Part shown: piece after piece, positions 12,300 to 23,869 of the stretch
Numbering within the stretch: the stretch's first letter is position 1
How the letters are laid out: every line of letters starts with the position of its first letter
Origin: Floccularia luteovirens
Taxonomy: Eukaryota > Basidiomycota > Agaricomycetes > Agaricales > Squamanitaceae
Assembly (NCBI GenBank): GCA_009739215.1
Contig: VSJF01000011.1
Span: 372,001 to 436,000, forward strand
DNA: 64,000 bases
Direction: 5' to 3'
The notes under the pieces: model-generated
What the model saw: only the letters and a program-made list of their open reading frames with translations
What the model was told of the DNA's origin: nothing
Database searches by the model: none
Made by a program: the position numbers and the translations under genes

Positions 12300-14239
12300 T
12301 CCTTTCATAGTTTACATATGTAACAGTTATAATGTTTTTATCAATTGCCACCAATAACACCCTATTTAACAATAGTTCGCATCTGTGCAAAATCTGTTAC
12401 TGTAAAAGTGCAACTTTCTCCAGAGGAGTCGTGGCTAACCCTAAATTTGCCCATGAAGTTTGGGGATCTGAACCTAAAGCAAGTGAGGGGCGGATATATT
12501 TCGGCTGTTCTACACATCAACGTTCAACCCCTATTCCATCGAAAAAACCAACAAAAGGTTCTCCGTCTGGAATGAAATCAGAAGTTGATATCATAGGTAT
12601 AAATAATCGATAGTATGCTATAGTTGTTTCTAACCAAGGAGAAATAAATAAGTTTGCATCCTACATACCGGGTGGACAATTGGAAACTCGGACAAAAAAT
12701 CGTGTGCGCAGTATCCTCTTGCATGCCCGCTGACCACGATAGACCGAAATTAGTTATTGAAGCCGGCGCCGTGAGCTTTGTTGGCTCTTATTGAATAAAA
12801 AATAGAAATTGCGAACTGAGAATTCCATATCCCGATTTCCATCATGATTATTGTAGGATCCAATGATGATTTTGGATTTAGTTTCACAAGGTAGGCTGAC
12901 TCCACCTATTGTCATTGTGGTCACCCTACAATAGATTGACCGAAATACCCGCTCACGTCATGGAGTATTTCACTAACGAGAAGAGTTATATGGTGTAATA
13001 AAAATAACTATGATCTCGGTAAGTATTGGGTCAACTGACATGTAATTATATACTAATACTTCCAAATGAAGTCATAACAAGTGGGTGTAACATGTATGGC
13101 CATACTTCATGGTTCAATACTGCAGCGCCCTAGTCTTTTCTGTACACAAAGGATTGCGCTTTTTATAATCACAAATTGAAAGTATGCTTTTGCCCCGTTC
13201 TTATGCCATGTAATATCGCGAAAAAGCGGGGGTACACGCTCCCAACGAGTAGTAATGTCAACTGAAATTTAAACTGTTTACATGTCCAAATAACAGAGTG
13301 TACTAAAATACGTTCACTGGAGAATGTTACAGCAGGTACCCAGTGGTATTCGTTTGTCAATAATGCGCCAGTTATCGACGGTGCTGGTTTCATATCTATT
13401 GAATTAAGCGGTCCCAACTATGTTCTAATGTCTTCTCACCTACAAGTGATATAATACCTGACAGTTTGACTTTGTTCATTCTTGCCTTCCAAACAAGAGT
13501 AGTACTAACCACCAATTGCAAGAAATACTCCGATACGTATGACCTGATCGAGATAAGTATAGTTTGGTGAATATGCGCGTAATTATATACAATCCAAACC
13601 GCTGGCCATAGTATAATTGTATCAATTATCATGGAGCGAGCAAGATACCACCTTTGTCCGAAGTATGTCAAGGGAGATGGAGAAGGTAGGGAAGCGAAGA
13701 ACGAAATACACCTTGTTGGCTACCAGAAAAGCTATGTTTTGACCGATCGAAAGCCAAACAAATGTTATCTCATCCTGGAGTGCGTATGTATTCCATGTCT
13801 TACTTTCTCGACTATTCTGGAAACACTTTTACTACTTTTGTGTATGTTTTCAATTATTTTTCCATTCGACCATATCGTTATGATCAGGCCTCGGAACTTC
13901 CGTTCCATGGGATAATTAGGGTTGGAGGAGAACAGTTTTGAATGCGCTGGACGCATATGTAATAACTATGATCTCGGTGCCTTTCAGGAGAGGCCGCGGC
14001 AATGTGCATGAATGCATGAACCTCAAATACTTAAGTAACATGACGTTTTGTTATCAAGTGACAAAAATGGAATTGTGAATATTATTCGGCAAATCCAAAG
14101 CACGAGTCCAGGATAAGGTCGCATGCTTGATAGGTTCGGAGTCAGGAACTATAAGATAGATTACATATACCTTAGAAAAGTTTCGTCAAGAAAAGACCAC
14201 CATCAGCAGGGCTGGAGATTTGAACGCACCGTTCTGGCT
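12300..14239. other. Gene-free stretch, about 1.9 kb
   Basis: Open frames here are short, overlap on opposite strands and carry no motif I recognise. The frames near 12332-12613 and 13631-13956 are likely chance. No tandem repeat, tRNA or transposon terminus was recognised. Confidence 0.4.
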
Positions 14240-14880
14240 TTTCATACACAGGAAGGTGTGCTATTCTCCAATTGTATGCAATTTGCATCTGGAATATTCT
14301 GGATAAAGGGAAGAACGGCCTCAGGTTGTATTTCATCTTTAGGAGAAGTACTGATTAGGGTCGGACATCTGATATTGTGGAGGAACTCAATGATGGACCA
14401 GATGCTCCTTTTTAGAGTTCCTGTCAAGTGAAGCCCTAAAGGACCCATCCTATATGCTCATGAATCAGCACCATACGTTGGTTGAGGTTTATAACAAAAC
14501 TTACATCGTGGAATACACTGTATTGTCGTCCTTAACGCAGTCAAGGGATGTAATTCAGTCCAAGTACAGATATATGTCTTAATCAACCCCATTATTAAAT
14601 TTTGGTATTCATGAGAACTAGTAGTTCCTTCGTTCTCATGTTTCTGCATAGTGCGTAAGAACTCTTTAGGAAAGGTATTGAGCAATTATAGCGGATATCC
14701 TCACCTCCCCATGAATGGCCTAGCAAGTCTAAATCCGCTTCAATCTCAAACTTTATTACAAGATTTTCGAGTTCGTCCACGAACTGCTCTGGAGTCCAGA
14801 ATTCTTCTGAGGCTTGACTGAGATGAGATGACCGACCGTTCCCAATCTGATCGTACAAACACCAGAGGTATCCTATGAAA
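14240..14880 (-). pseudogene. Proline iminopeptidase pseudogene (copy 2), 5' missing
   Basis: Minus-strand fragments follow the family order: YDQIGNGRSSHL, FWTPEQFVDELENLV, DLLGHSWGG with the catalytic Ser present, PKEFLRTMQKHENEGTTSS, then IRCPTLISTSPKDEIQPEA with the catalytic Asp, and a final QLENST. The frame breaks just before YDQIG (one extra base). About 40 codons are missing between the GHSWGG exon and PKEF. A 2-nt loss shifts the segment holding the catalytic His, which reappears as AHLPVYEKPER in the next frame. No first exon with the HGGPG oxyanion motif is found upstream. It cannot encode an active S33 alpha/beta-hydrolase. Confidence 0.8.
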
Positions 14881-15550
14881 GGTCATAATCAGCCTTTATA
14901 TCGCAATGTAGCTTCCTACGAACCCTGTTTGCAAAACAGAGCTTTGTGTGGCCTATATTAAATCGAAATCACTACTATATTAGGGGATTAGTGAGGCTAA
15001 AATCGACACAGCCTTCCTTGTTTTAGATTAAAACCCGCAACTTGGAAGAGGTCAAATCACAGATCTATACAACTTGTTCCGGAGTGATCCCTATCTATAA
15101 TCTGAAGTGCAACTTGTCAGGTGAAAACAAGCCTGCTGGAATCTGTTGACAAGCCTGGAGTAATTATAGCATTTGCTACTGTGACGCTGATAAGGGTTGG
15201 TTAAGAATGTTATTTCCTTTGCGAGCCAAACAATGTGGTAGCGGGTTTGTCCGCTCAGTAATTACTACAGTAGGGTATAATATCTGTAGTATTGGGGACC
15301 AGGTATGTTAGTATAATTTGTGGGACCAAAATTGATGAAAACATACATAAAACTATCATCCATTCTTGCAATCGAGAACGAGTACTACGAAAGAAGACGA
15401 TTTCATTCGTCATTCGAATTTCGTTCTGTAGCTTCGGGAACCTAAAGAAACAGGTTCTGAAGATTCTATAAATTGCAAAAGATTGCTAATAAACCTGGTT
15501 TTCGAAATAAATTAATAATCATAACATGTTAAACATTAAGAACACCGGCA

Positions 15551-16655
15551 TTACCTCTCAGTTTCTTCAATGAAAGCAAGTCGGGTGCTCTCCATCATTT
15601 CTATCCACTTAACCTTTGGTATACGACTGACCATTGGTTGTATCTGGCTTGTTTCCTTCGGGGAACCGAATATCAGGGTGGGAGACGAAATTTTATGGAG
15701 TATAGGCCGCAAATCCCAGTCGCTTCCTAGAACTCCTCTGATACGAAAAATATGTGGCCCTCTCCTGTACAGAAGTTGATAACAAAATTCAGGGTATATA
15801 GTTAATTAACTTACAAAACACGCCACATTGATGGGTTCCCCATCATGCTACTGAATGATTCCTCCACGTAGTCGGGCCACGGATCTAGGGCGCATAGCTG
15901 TTTCCTGAATAGGGACCTTTTTTGCTGCCTGGTATTCCTCCGAAGTGTCAGTCGTACCCGCAGACTCATGTTTACGCATCATATTGACCAATTCCTCAGG
16001 AAGCTTGGGAATCACCCTGGAGTAGATTTCATCCTCATACATCTTTGCTGAACAGCCAGGACTACCGAGAATCAAGTGTTTCAACCCTTTTGGATTGCGT
16101 CCAGCGGCGAAAGTAGTACTAATGACGGCTTTCCCTCGATATCAGCACTTTACACTTCTGAAGTTAGCACTTGAGACACACCTCCCCAACCTTGACCAAA
16201 TAAATCAAAATCTTCGATTTCGAGGTGTTTCAACAGGTTCTCAAGTTCATTAATAAATAGTTCCATTGTCCAATTTTCCTTGCGAACGTCATCAAAAGGG
16301 CTTGATCTACCACAGCCGATCTGATCGTAAAAAACCAGTGGTATACTAGGGGTGATAATAGCATTAAGTTTACATTCAGTTGGATCAGTGGTTGAAAGAT
16401 AACAACTTACTTAGCCTCTGTATAAACTGTTTTTATTGGTCTAGATCAAATCTCAGTGTCAGGTAGTACAAAGAGCGATACCACATACTGGAAATAACGA
16501 TGGGTACATGCGGGACCGCCGTGGACTAGTACTAGAGGTCTACGAGTGCTGGATTTGAGAATTCCAAGGACTTTGTACCACGTATGATATGTATCTGTTC
16601 CGACCTGAAAGTCCGCTTGTCCGATTGTTTCATTGGCCATAACGAGGGAACTCAT
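15551..16655 (-). pseudogene. Proline iminopeptidase-like gene (copy 3), near full length, triad lost
   Basis: The minus-strand order is [11 protein letters not shown], then [15 protein letters not shown] (oxyanion motif), IPLVFYDQIGCGRSS, an FGQGWGG nucleophile elbow, KGLKHLILGSPGCSAKMYE, PKLPEELVNMMRKHESAGTT, CALDPWPDYVEESFSSM, GSDWDLRPILHKIS and a terminal KVKWIEMMESTRLAFIEE before TAA at 15551-15553. The nucleophile Ser of GHSWGG is Gly, and the His position of NSTH-LP is Arg. The frame slips by one base in a six-A run between EEYQAA and the DPWP block. Introns otherwise splice in phase. It is either a decayed gene or a pseudoenzyme with an indel; decay is more likely given its neighbours. 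Confidence 0.8.
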
Positions 16656-17149
16656 TTGTCGAGGAACTGATAAATCGCTTTTATCTGGCTTGGGTTCGGG
16701 AAAATCGGTGAATTTTTGTTTGTGTATGGGGGTAATGAGCGCTATTGGGCTAATTTTGGTATGGATCAGAAATTCACAACGTGGGACAAAATGCCAGCTG
16801 ACATATGACGGACATAATCGTCACTATGCCCTTTACCTGCGCATATCCATGAGCATTAATGCAAATGGACAACAGGCATAAGAACGGGCCGATTGGGCCC
16901 CATAAAAGACCGAACCTCGTAGAGAGTAATGAATTTAATGAATTAAGTGCTTTGGCATCTAAGCTATCTACTTGGCAGGCCCGGAGAAAAAGTTGATCAA
17001 TGCAGTGAACATCTGCAAGTTGAGATTATTCAGTAGGAGCTAATGAGCCGTAACAAGATGGAGAATCCCGCGTTCCTGCTCACATACATAGGACAGGCGA
17101 TCCTACGCAAGATAGACCATTTCCTGAGGGTTCGCGTCATGTACAGGGG
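16656..17149. other. Intergenic gap between iminopeptidase copies
   Basis: This segment lies upstream of copy 3 and downstream of copy 4. No recognisable coding fragment or repeat is seen. Confidence 0.35.
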
Positions 17150-17500
17150 AAAAAAACGGAACTTAACAATATAATTTAGTGATGTGAAAACGGCGGCACA
17201 CGCAACTTACAACATACTTCCTACGACAAGATTCTGAAAAGCTTCGTATGCAGATCTTTGGGCCAAGGGTCTAATGCGTAGAAGTATCTTTTATGGAACA
17301 CCATGTTAATATTCCTTGGAGCTCGCTATTCCTTTAGTCTTGTGTTTGAGGGAAATTTTGGCTAGTAATTTTCGACGTACGACTTCATAAAATTCAGTCG
17401 AGCAAAGTGGGGTTACAAGAATGCGACATTGCAAACCCTTTCGGAATGTGTCCTGCAGCATATTGCGAAGCGAGCATGCCTGATACATAGATTCAATAAT
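17150..17500 (-). pseudogene. Proline iminopeptidase relic (copy 4)
   Basis: Minus-strand fragments in shifting frames match the central part of the enzyme. MLASQYAAGHIPKG follows the position of the nucleophile exon. STEFYEVVRRKLLAKISLKH...GIASSKEY corresponds to the helical lid, and VFHKRYFYALDPWPKDLH to the DPWP block, ended by TAG. At least two frame changes and several stops occur. The N-terminal and C-terminal parts were not found nearby. Orientation matches copies 2 and 3, so this was a tandem array. Confidence 0.65.
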
Positions 17501-18545
17501 AAGTTAACAACTATTCAATAAAAAAGTGGGCGGGATCCAACTCACACCGTTTTCTCATATAAAGAATTGTGGGCTCTAGAGGAAATGTTTATAGCATATA
17601 TGATAAGTCATGCCGAAAATTCCATGAAGTGTTCGACTTGAGCTTTCCAAAGTATGATATTTTCTGGGGGTATTTGAATGGGTTTGACGTTTTACTAGTT
17701 ATGATATTGAGGATTTTCATCAATCGAGGTACATTTGAAATAGTTCCCAACAAGTTTAATAATCGGTGACTAAATGGAGCACATTAACTTACTATCACTG
17801 ATATATACCATGTGGCTTGCCTTGCAGCAAACACTTGCGATGGGTTACTATATATGAGAAAAGTGCACTTCTGTCGCTCGAATACAGTTATCTTGTCGTG
17901 TTCTGGGCGAGGTTGAAACAAAATAAGTAACTTTTTATACTGAAAAGTGATGAACGATACACCACGTACCTTAAAAACCTCATGTATTTACCCGATGTGA
18001 TTATAGACTGAGGTATATTGGGTGTTTGCACGAAGTAAGTGAGAGGGTAAAGCCTTGCCATTCTATACTATACCTTGCAGCATTTCGCTTAAGTCATGCA
18101 AACCACTAGTAAGCAAACGAGCCAGCTTGACACAACAAGCGAATTCCGGAACTGAAAGACATCGGAACGCCGGAATGTCCTGGCTATGGGAATTTTTATC
18201 GAAACATCCAGTTGATCTAACTATACAATTGAAACGGAGATTTTATAAGGATTTTCACTTGATCTTTTGTGTGGCGTGTTCTTATGAAACCGTCTCATAA
18301 CATCTTTGATCCAATGTCATTGTCGGTGCATCTATCATTTGTTGTTTGTCTTCTCCAAGTGTTCGACAGCCCGACCCGGATCGTCAGCGAATCAGTTCAC
18401 GAGAGTTAGCGACCAGAATATTCCTTATCAGGACTCCCATCGGGACCCTTTCCTATTACCGGGCCTCGTGGTAGCTCTGACGTTCCAGTATATCATCCGC
18501 AGAGTCCACTCTCTTCGTTGTTTCGACCGAATCATCCCCTACCCT
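17501..18545. other. Unassigned region upstream of the DUF6699 gene
   Basis: Nothing convincing was found. From 18306 the frame of the next gene is open without an ATG until 18546. Another frame near 18470-18530 is proline-rich (VPVYHPQSPLSSLFRPNH) and could be an upstream exon of that gene, but I could not join it in phase. Confidence 0.3.
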
Positions 18546-19698
18546 ATGACATTAGAGCGTGAACCATGGCTCCAGTATGGAGGGCCGTACCGGAATATTC
18601 AGGATTTTAGTATACCATGGGTCCCCAGTCCTGTCATTCCCCCACTTCCGGACATCCAGGCAGAGTCAAGTTCTTCCTACAGAAGTGGTCATCCCCAACA
18701 CACCCCATCCGCAGATGGTCCGTGCGTTTCGACGAAAAGACAAGGGCGATCCAGATGGAAAAGGATCAGGTCTAAAAACTGGGGTCAGTGAAATTAGCTC
18801 TTTCCCCGGCCACGCACTTGATCTTATTTGTACCTGATAGGTCCTCTCAAGAAGATATTTCCGGGAAGGCAGCACGAAGATAGTGAAGATTCCGAAGATC
18901 TACCAGAGCGAGTTGGTAACCATGAGTGGAAGGCTTGGGGATACTATGTTCGACCAAAGATAGACGGAGAGTATCACCGAAATTCCCGTTAGTTTTTCCA
19001 GATCAAGATTGAACGGATATTTATTATCTTACAAACTTCTTGTGTTTCTTCAAAAAGCCCATTTGCGACAAAACAGTGACGGTCAATTTGAAGAGGATAG
19101 TCCAGCGCTACATCCTGCCCTCCCTCCTCGCCCCAAACGATTCAATAGATTGCCCCGACCAAATGATCCGATCACTCCTCCAAGTAATTGTCAACTTTGT
19201 CCCTTCCTCCGACATGAAAAAATTGGCCCTGGACCCATATTCTGGCAAATGATGTTCTCTCCTACCTCCATCTTATATGGTGGCTGTTCTGTCGCCATCC
19301 CACTCTCCGATGCCGATATGATGCAACCTGCTACACACCCACTTGTTCGCAAAATGTATATCAATGCCATTGCGGATGACCGCGCCACACACTTGCCCTG
19401 GCCAATAAAGGTCGAGAACTCTGAGGGTTCTGAATACGTCCATTGTCTTGATGTCTTCAATGCCGTTTACAAAAATTTCCAAGAGTTTATCTCACGACAA
19501 GAGCTTGATAGTTGGGATCCTATACGTAAAGAGCAGGCGGCATGGTCCTTCAATAAACGTAGAACTGATCAGGCTCGAATGGGGGTGGAGCTTGATGAGT
19601 GGTCAAAACGGATTGATTATCTAGGTTTTCGCTATATGTTCCGTGGATTGGAACCTAATCCAAGTGGAGAGGGTTGGATATTATTCGTTGGCAGCTGA
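18546..19698 (+). CDS. DUF6699 domain protein
   Basis: Three exons (18546-18783, 18841-18987, about 19058-19698) join in phase to about 341 residues. The N-terminal half is proline/serine-rich and low complexity (PSPVIPPLPDIQAESSSS), as is typical. The C-terminal domain shows the DUF6699 pattern: ATHPLVRKMYI, then LPWPIKVEN, HCLDVFNAVYKNFQEFISRQE, RIDYLGFRYMFRGLEPNPSG and a final W. The family is abundant in Agaricomycetes and has no known biochemical role. The third-exon acceptor is ambiguous (19058 or a site about 40 nt later), and the true start may lie upstream, since the frame is open back to 18306. Confidence 0.65.
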
Positions 19699-20040
19699 AC
19701 ATGCACACTCGCTTATTCCTTTTTTTCGTCTTAGGTTGTTATCTCGCATGGCTCTTGTTATTTCTCTTTCTTATCATTCTCTCATCATCACTCTCCATCT
19801 GCATCTGCATCCACATTCACTCACATCACATCTGCATTTCTCATCGAGGAAACCTCTCTTGTACTTTCTAATTTATCAAAAAGCACGTTATTGTCCTGGA
19901 TTCTATAATCAAATGTCCCGGGTTAGTAAGATTCATTACTCTGGCAGTCATGTAACGTCTGGTTGTAGGATTAACATATACGTGTATGCTACCAAGATAT
20001 ATCTAATGTATTGTACCACTTATTTGTTCTTCTTTCATTC
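19699..20040. other. Convergent 3' flanks
   Basis: These 342 bp lie between the DUF6699 gene and the oppositely oriented RBR ligase. They hold a CT-rich run with ATCTGCATC-like repeats near 19780-19840. No gene was found. Confidence 0.4.
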
Positions 20041-22751
20041 TTACCTGGCTTGTTTCCTTTGTACGGCCGGCGGGATCCTCACACCTTGATTTCTCATTGC
20101 TTTGGGTGCCGGTGGCCAATGTTGTCGTTGTTGTACCATATGTTGTTCATTCCCCTTCAATAAATCAATATCCCCCTTCATTTCAAGTGCCCGTTGCTTT
20201 TGTCGTTGTCTTGCACCACGTCCTTCGTCTACGACCTCTCTTGCGGCTCGTGCATCTTGTGGGTTCACCCTTTGTCTTTGGGCTGCTCTTAATTGCATTG
20301 CTTCCCTTTGTTGTTGCTGTTGCATGGCTAGTCTTTCGGCACGTTCTTGTTCCGCTCGTGCCGCCTGTGCGGCAATCACTTCTCGGTAAGGTCGATTGTC
20401 ATGAGGTACATGGACCAATGGGTTGGGCTGATAGTGAGGTCTGTACGGATAAAATTGTGGCTGGGGTGCAAATGGAACCTGAGGGGCAAACTGCATCATT
20501 CCAGGTCGGAGTGGAAGTAGTGGTGCCACAGGTAGGTCAACTTTGATGTCTTTCTCATCAACGTCTGGGTTGTCAAGTTTATATTGTCCAATCGCCTTTT
20601 CTGCGGCAGCTTTGACCTACATTAGAAAGTTAGTCCTTGCCAGCGGAACACAATTTTTATGTTTACATCATCAACATGACGTTCTTCCGCTACTTCCCAT
20701 AAAAGGCACTTGCTTGACATACCATTTGCTTGTGGGTGTCCTCGAGGCGCCTGTAATTTTGTTAACGTGAAAATAAAAAAGTGTCTGTGATTATGGGAAA
20801 ACATCGAGGATAAACGCTTACTTGATTAAAATGATCATATCCATTGATGACCTGACGACAGACATAGCAAGACATAGTATGACAATTCGGGCATATCATT
20901 TTGTTACACTGCACCAATAAAAATTTAGTAAGATATTGGAAAAGATATTAAAAATTCAACCCTACCCCGCTCTCCTTTATGAATGCTTTTTGACATTTAG
21001 GACAATTCCGAACAAGAGCACGGCCTATGATGTTGAAAGTTGGTAATGTATTGCGAATATATGAAAGAAGTCGTACTCATTGCCTCCTCAATCGCATGTC
21101 GACCATCCAAATGTCTATCTTCGTCTGCTTCTGGTAAAATATGTTAGTAAAACAACATGTACACATCGACGCAATTACCTTTGCAATTTTTGGGTAGGTG
21201 ATCCTATATGTAATAATATTGGTCTTACGACTCGCCAGTGATCGCTCCGAAAACCTACCAGTTTTTTACATTCTCTACAACTTACAACTCCGCAACCTCC
21301 ATCTTCATTCCCGCACCTGAACAACTTATCTTCCTCTTTGCTGACATCAAAAACACATTTCCATTCACAAAATGGACACTCCTCTAATCCTTCCAAATTT
21401 GCAGCTTCGATCTCTTTCTGCTGCCTAACTCTTTCATACAGGCTCATTAGTTTCGCAGGTAAGAATCGCTGGAGCTCGGAAACGGGGAAAGGTAATTTGC
21501 ACCCAGATTGGTGCATACACACTATTGCAGGGTTATGTTCTCCTAGCATGTTGCTGCAATATGTTCGCATACAACTTTTACAGAACAGGTGAGCTTCGGG
21601 ACATTGTACCATGTCAGACTAGATGAGAATTAGATAATAGAAAGGCAAATAACCGGGGAAACGTACAAATGCATATTCAGTAAAACAGCACCCACACTCA
21701 ATACCCTCACCATCATCAAACGGAACATCCTCATTTACAGCTTCAACATTTTCGTCTTGCTGTGATGCAGCCAAGCCCTCGGGGTTTGTGGTTTGTTCGA
21801 TCACCCACTCAAGTTCACGCTGGAATTCAGCATTTTGAAGCATTCGATTTTTTCCTTTGGGACGATATGGGGTTGCTTTGTGCACGTAGGGCAGATTTGT
21901 ATCTCCACCTGCGTAACGTTTCTCAAGGTCGCGGAGGAAGATGTATGTAGGCGCGTACAAAAGCTTGTGTATGTGTAATGCCTGACGAACGTAAGGTTTG
22001 GGTATCAAAGGGAAATCCACTTGTAATTGATTCTATAGCAGGTTATACTGTTAGAAAAGAGGTATGAAGTACGGACTACATAACGTACAAGAGTTAACTC
22101 GTCATATCCCTCCCCACCTACATAATCGCGTGCCAAAGAAAAGTAATCCAATTTAGCTTTCTTCTTTTCTTTTTCTGGTAGCAATTCTTCTTCTGCCTTT
22201 CTCTTGCCTTTATTCTTCGCGACGCGAGGATAAGTCGGATTCTCGAAAAGGGTATGGAGTACATGCTGTACAATATCCCCCCCATAATCTTCATGAACGT
22301 CTTGTTCAACAAGCGCGAGAACATGGTCCGAGTCTACGTCGGGAATAATCTCGCGCACTTGAGTGACAGAGAGAGAAACAAAATCAATTTCTGGAATTTG
22401 CACACTTCCTGATGTAGCAGTTTGAAGTAGATCATGATTAGCTATACCCTGGCTCTCTTTATTTGTAGGCCGATCGTCCTCGTCACCAGGAATAAATAGG
22501 GGTTCTTCAGATTCGAAATCGTCCTTGTCATTGCTATGCGGCACAGAAAGTTTATCATGTCGTTCTGATTGTAAAGTCACGTCTGCATTAATACCAGACG
22601 ATCCAGCTTCTTCATCAGATTCAGGCTCGGTAAGTTCAATTACATCTTCGTGCCGGCTCGAACGCTTCCTTCCCTTATGATTGCGAGTTGGTGGATGAAA
22701 ATGAACACAAGGCAGAGGATCGGGTGAGGATGGTATTTCAATTACATCCAT
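20041..22751 (-). CDS. RBR-type E3 ubiquitin ligase, RNF216/TRIAD3-like
   Basis: About nine exons on the minus strand give roughly 760 residues. The N-terminus (MDVIEIPSSPDPLP) is acidic, followed by a helical block (VTQVREIIPDVDSDHVLALV) and HTLFENPTYPRV, seen in fungal RNF216-like proteins. RING1 begins ECGCCFTEYAF and continues CPEAHLFCKSCMRTYC. The IBR is CPFCEWKC...FRCGNEDGGCGVVSC...DHLPKNC. RING2 is CPKCQKAF...CNKMICPNC...CYVCR, where the Cys of NKMIC aligns with the catalytic thioester cysteine. The tail is Gln/Ala/Arg-rich (coiled-coil) and proline-rich. RBR ligases take ubiquitin from E2 onto RING2 before transfer; substrates here are unknown. Exon phases I checked are consistent; no damage is visible. 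Confidence 0.9.
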
Positions 22752-23869
22752 GTCCTAAGGTATGAATTCGGAGGATTAGGCGCTGTATAACGCGTCGAGG
22801 AGTGCTTGTGAATGTTTGAACCGTATCACGTCCGCCGTTCGAAGCGACCAAAAGTTTTATAAGCCTTTGAAAGGTTTGTTGGTAGCAGCCTTGGAGTATT
22901 CGAAGGTGTAGAGGAGATACGAGTGCCAGGCTTTGTTATATAGCTATGTGCTTGTCAATTAAGTATTAGAAGGCAGAAGTATCATAATGTGTGAGTTTGC
23001 ATGCAGCACCAGACCCGTAAGCAAGTCATTTCACCACGACATATCTTATTCCCACGCCCTTCGTCGTTTAATTTACTCAGACACAGTCAGTTGTTGATAC
23101 CTCGTTGTACATCAACTCTGCCTCCATCTCGAGTCAAATGACTCGATTGAAAACTTAATCATGACATATTCTAGGTAACTTTCGCGTACAACAAAGCAAG
23201 TCAATCGCAAATGATATATCAAAACCTTCTGATTTCAACAAGCATAAACAGTTCAAAGACATAGCGTCCATCCCCATCGCCAGAAGTTATAAGTGTGTGG
23301 GTGTTACGGAAAATCTTGCAAGAGACCCCGGGTTTAAGCTGCCCTATTCAAGTAGTAGTAATCGCTTAATAATCCTATAACTTACTTACTCACAGCCTCA
23401 ATCCGCCGGAATAGTGGGCGCACAATATTCAATTTTATTAATTATTGTCAATATACAGCTTGGACCCTTTTCAAACCTATTATGATGGTATATGCACCAT
23501 TGACGTCTATAGAGCGCCCCAACTTGTGGATGATGTAAAACCAATGAGAAGATATGACATTTAGTCAAATGTTAAAGCATTCACTTTCTATCCCATTGGC
23601 GCCTACCCTTTAGTGATTTTTCTTTGCCTCTTAATGCGTTGGTCTCACTGTAGCGCTCTACAAGGTAACAATGGTCTAAAGACTTTTGAGGGACTAGTTA
23701 ATCGGGGAGATTTTCTGTTACTTTAAAACAGTACAACACTAGGAAAGCAATGGTATACGATGGAGAATATCTCTCCTCCGCGGGATGTTACAACAGTAGA
23801 TAAGGAGGACTCGAGTCGTACTTTAGGGTAACAACCTTGAAGGGCGCTGCTGATTGAATCTTGCCAGGT
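22752..23869. other. Intergenic, about 1.1 kb
   Basis: Upstream region of the RBR ligase and 3' flank of the DUF6535 gene. No coding fragment, tRNA or repeat was recognised. Confidence 0.4.

Noticed and set aside
20097..20546. 149-codon plus-strand open frame
   Set aside because: It is antisense to the Gln/Ala/Arg-rich tail of the RBR ligase; its V-rich composition is a shadow of that exon.
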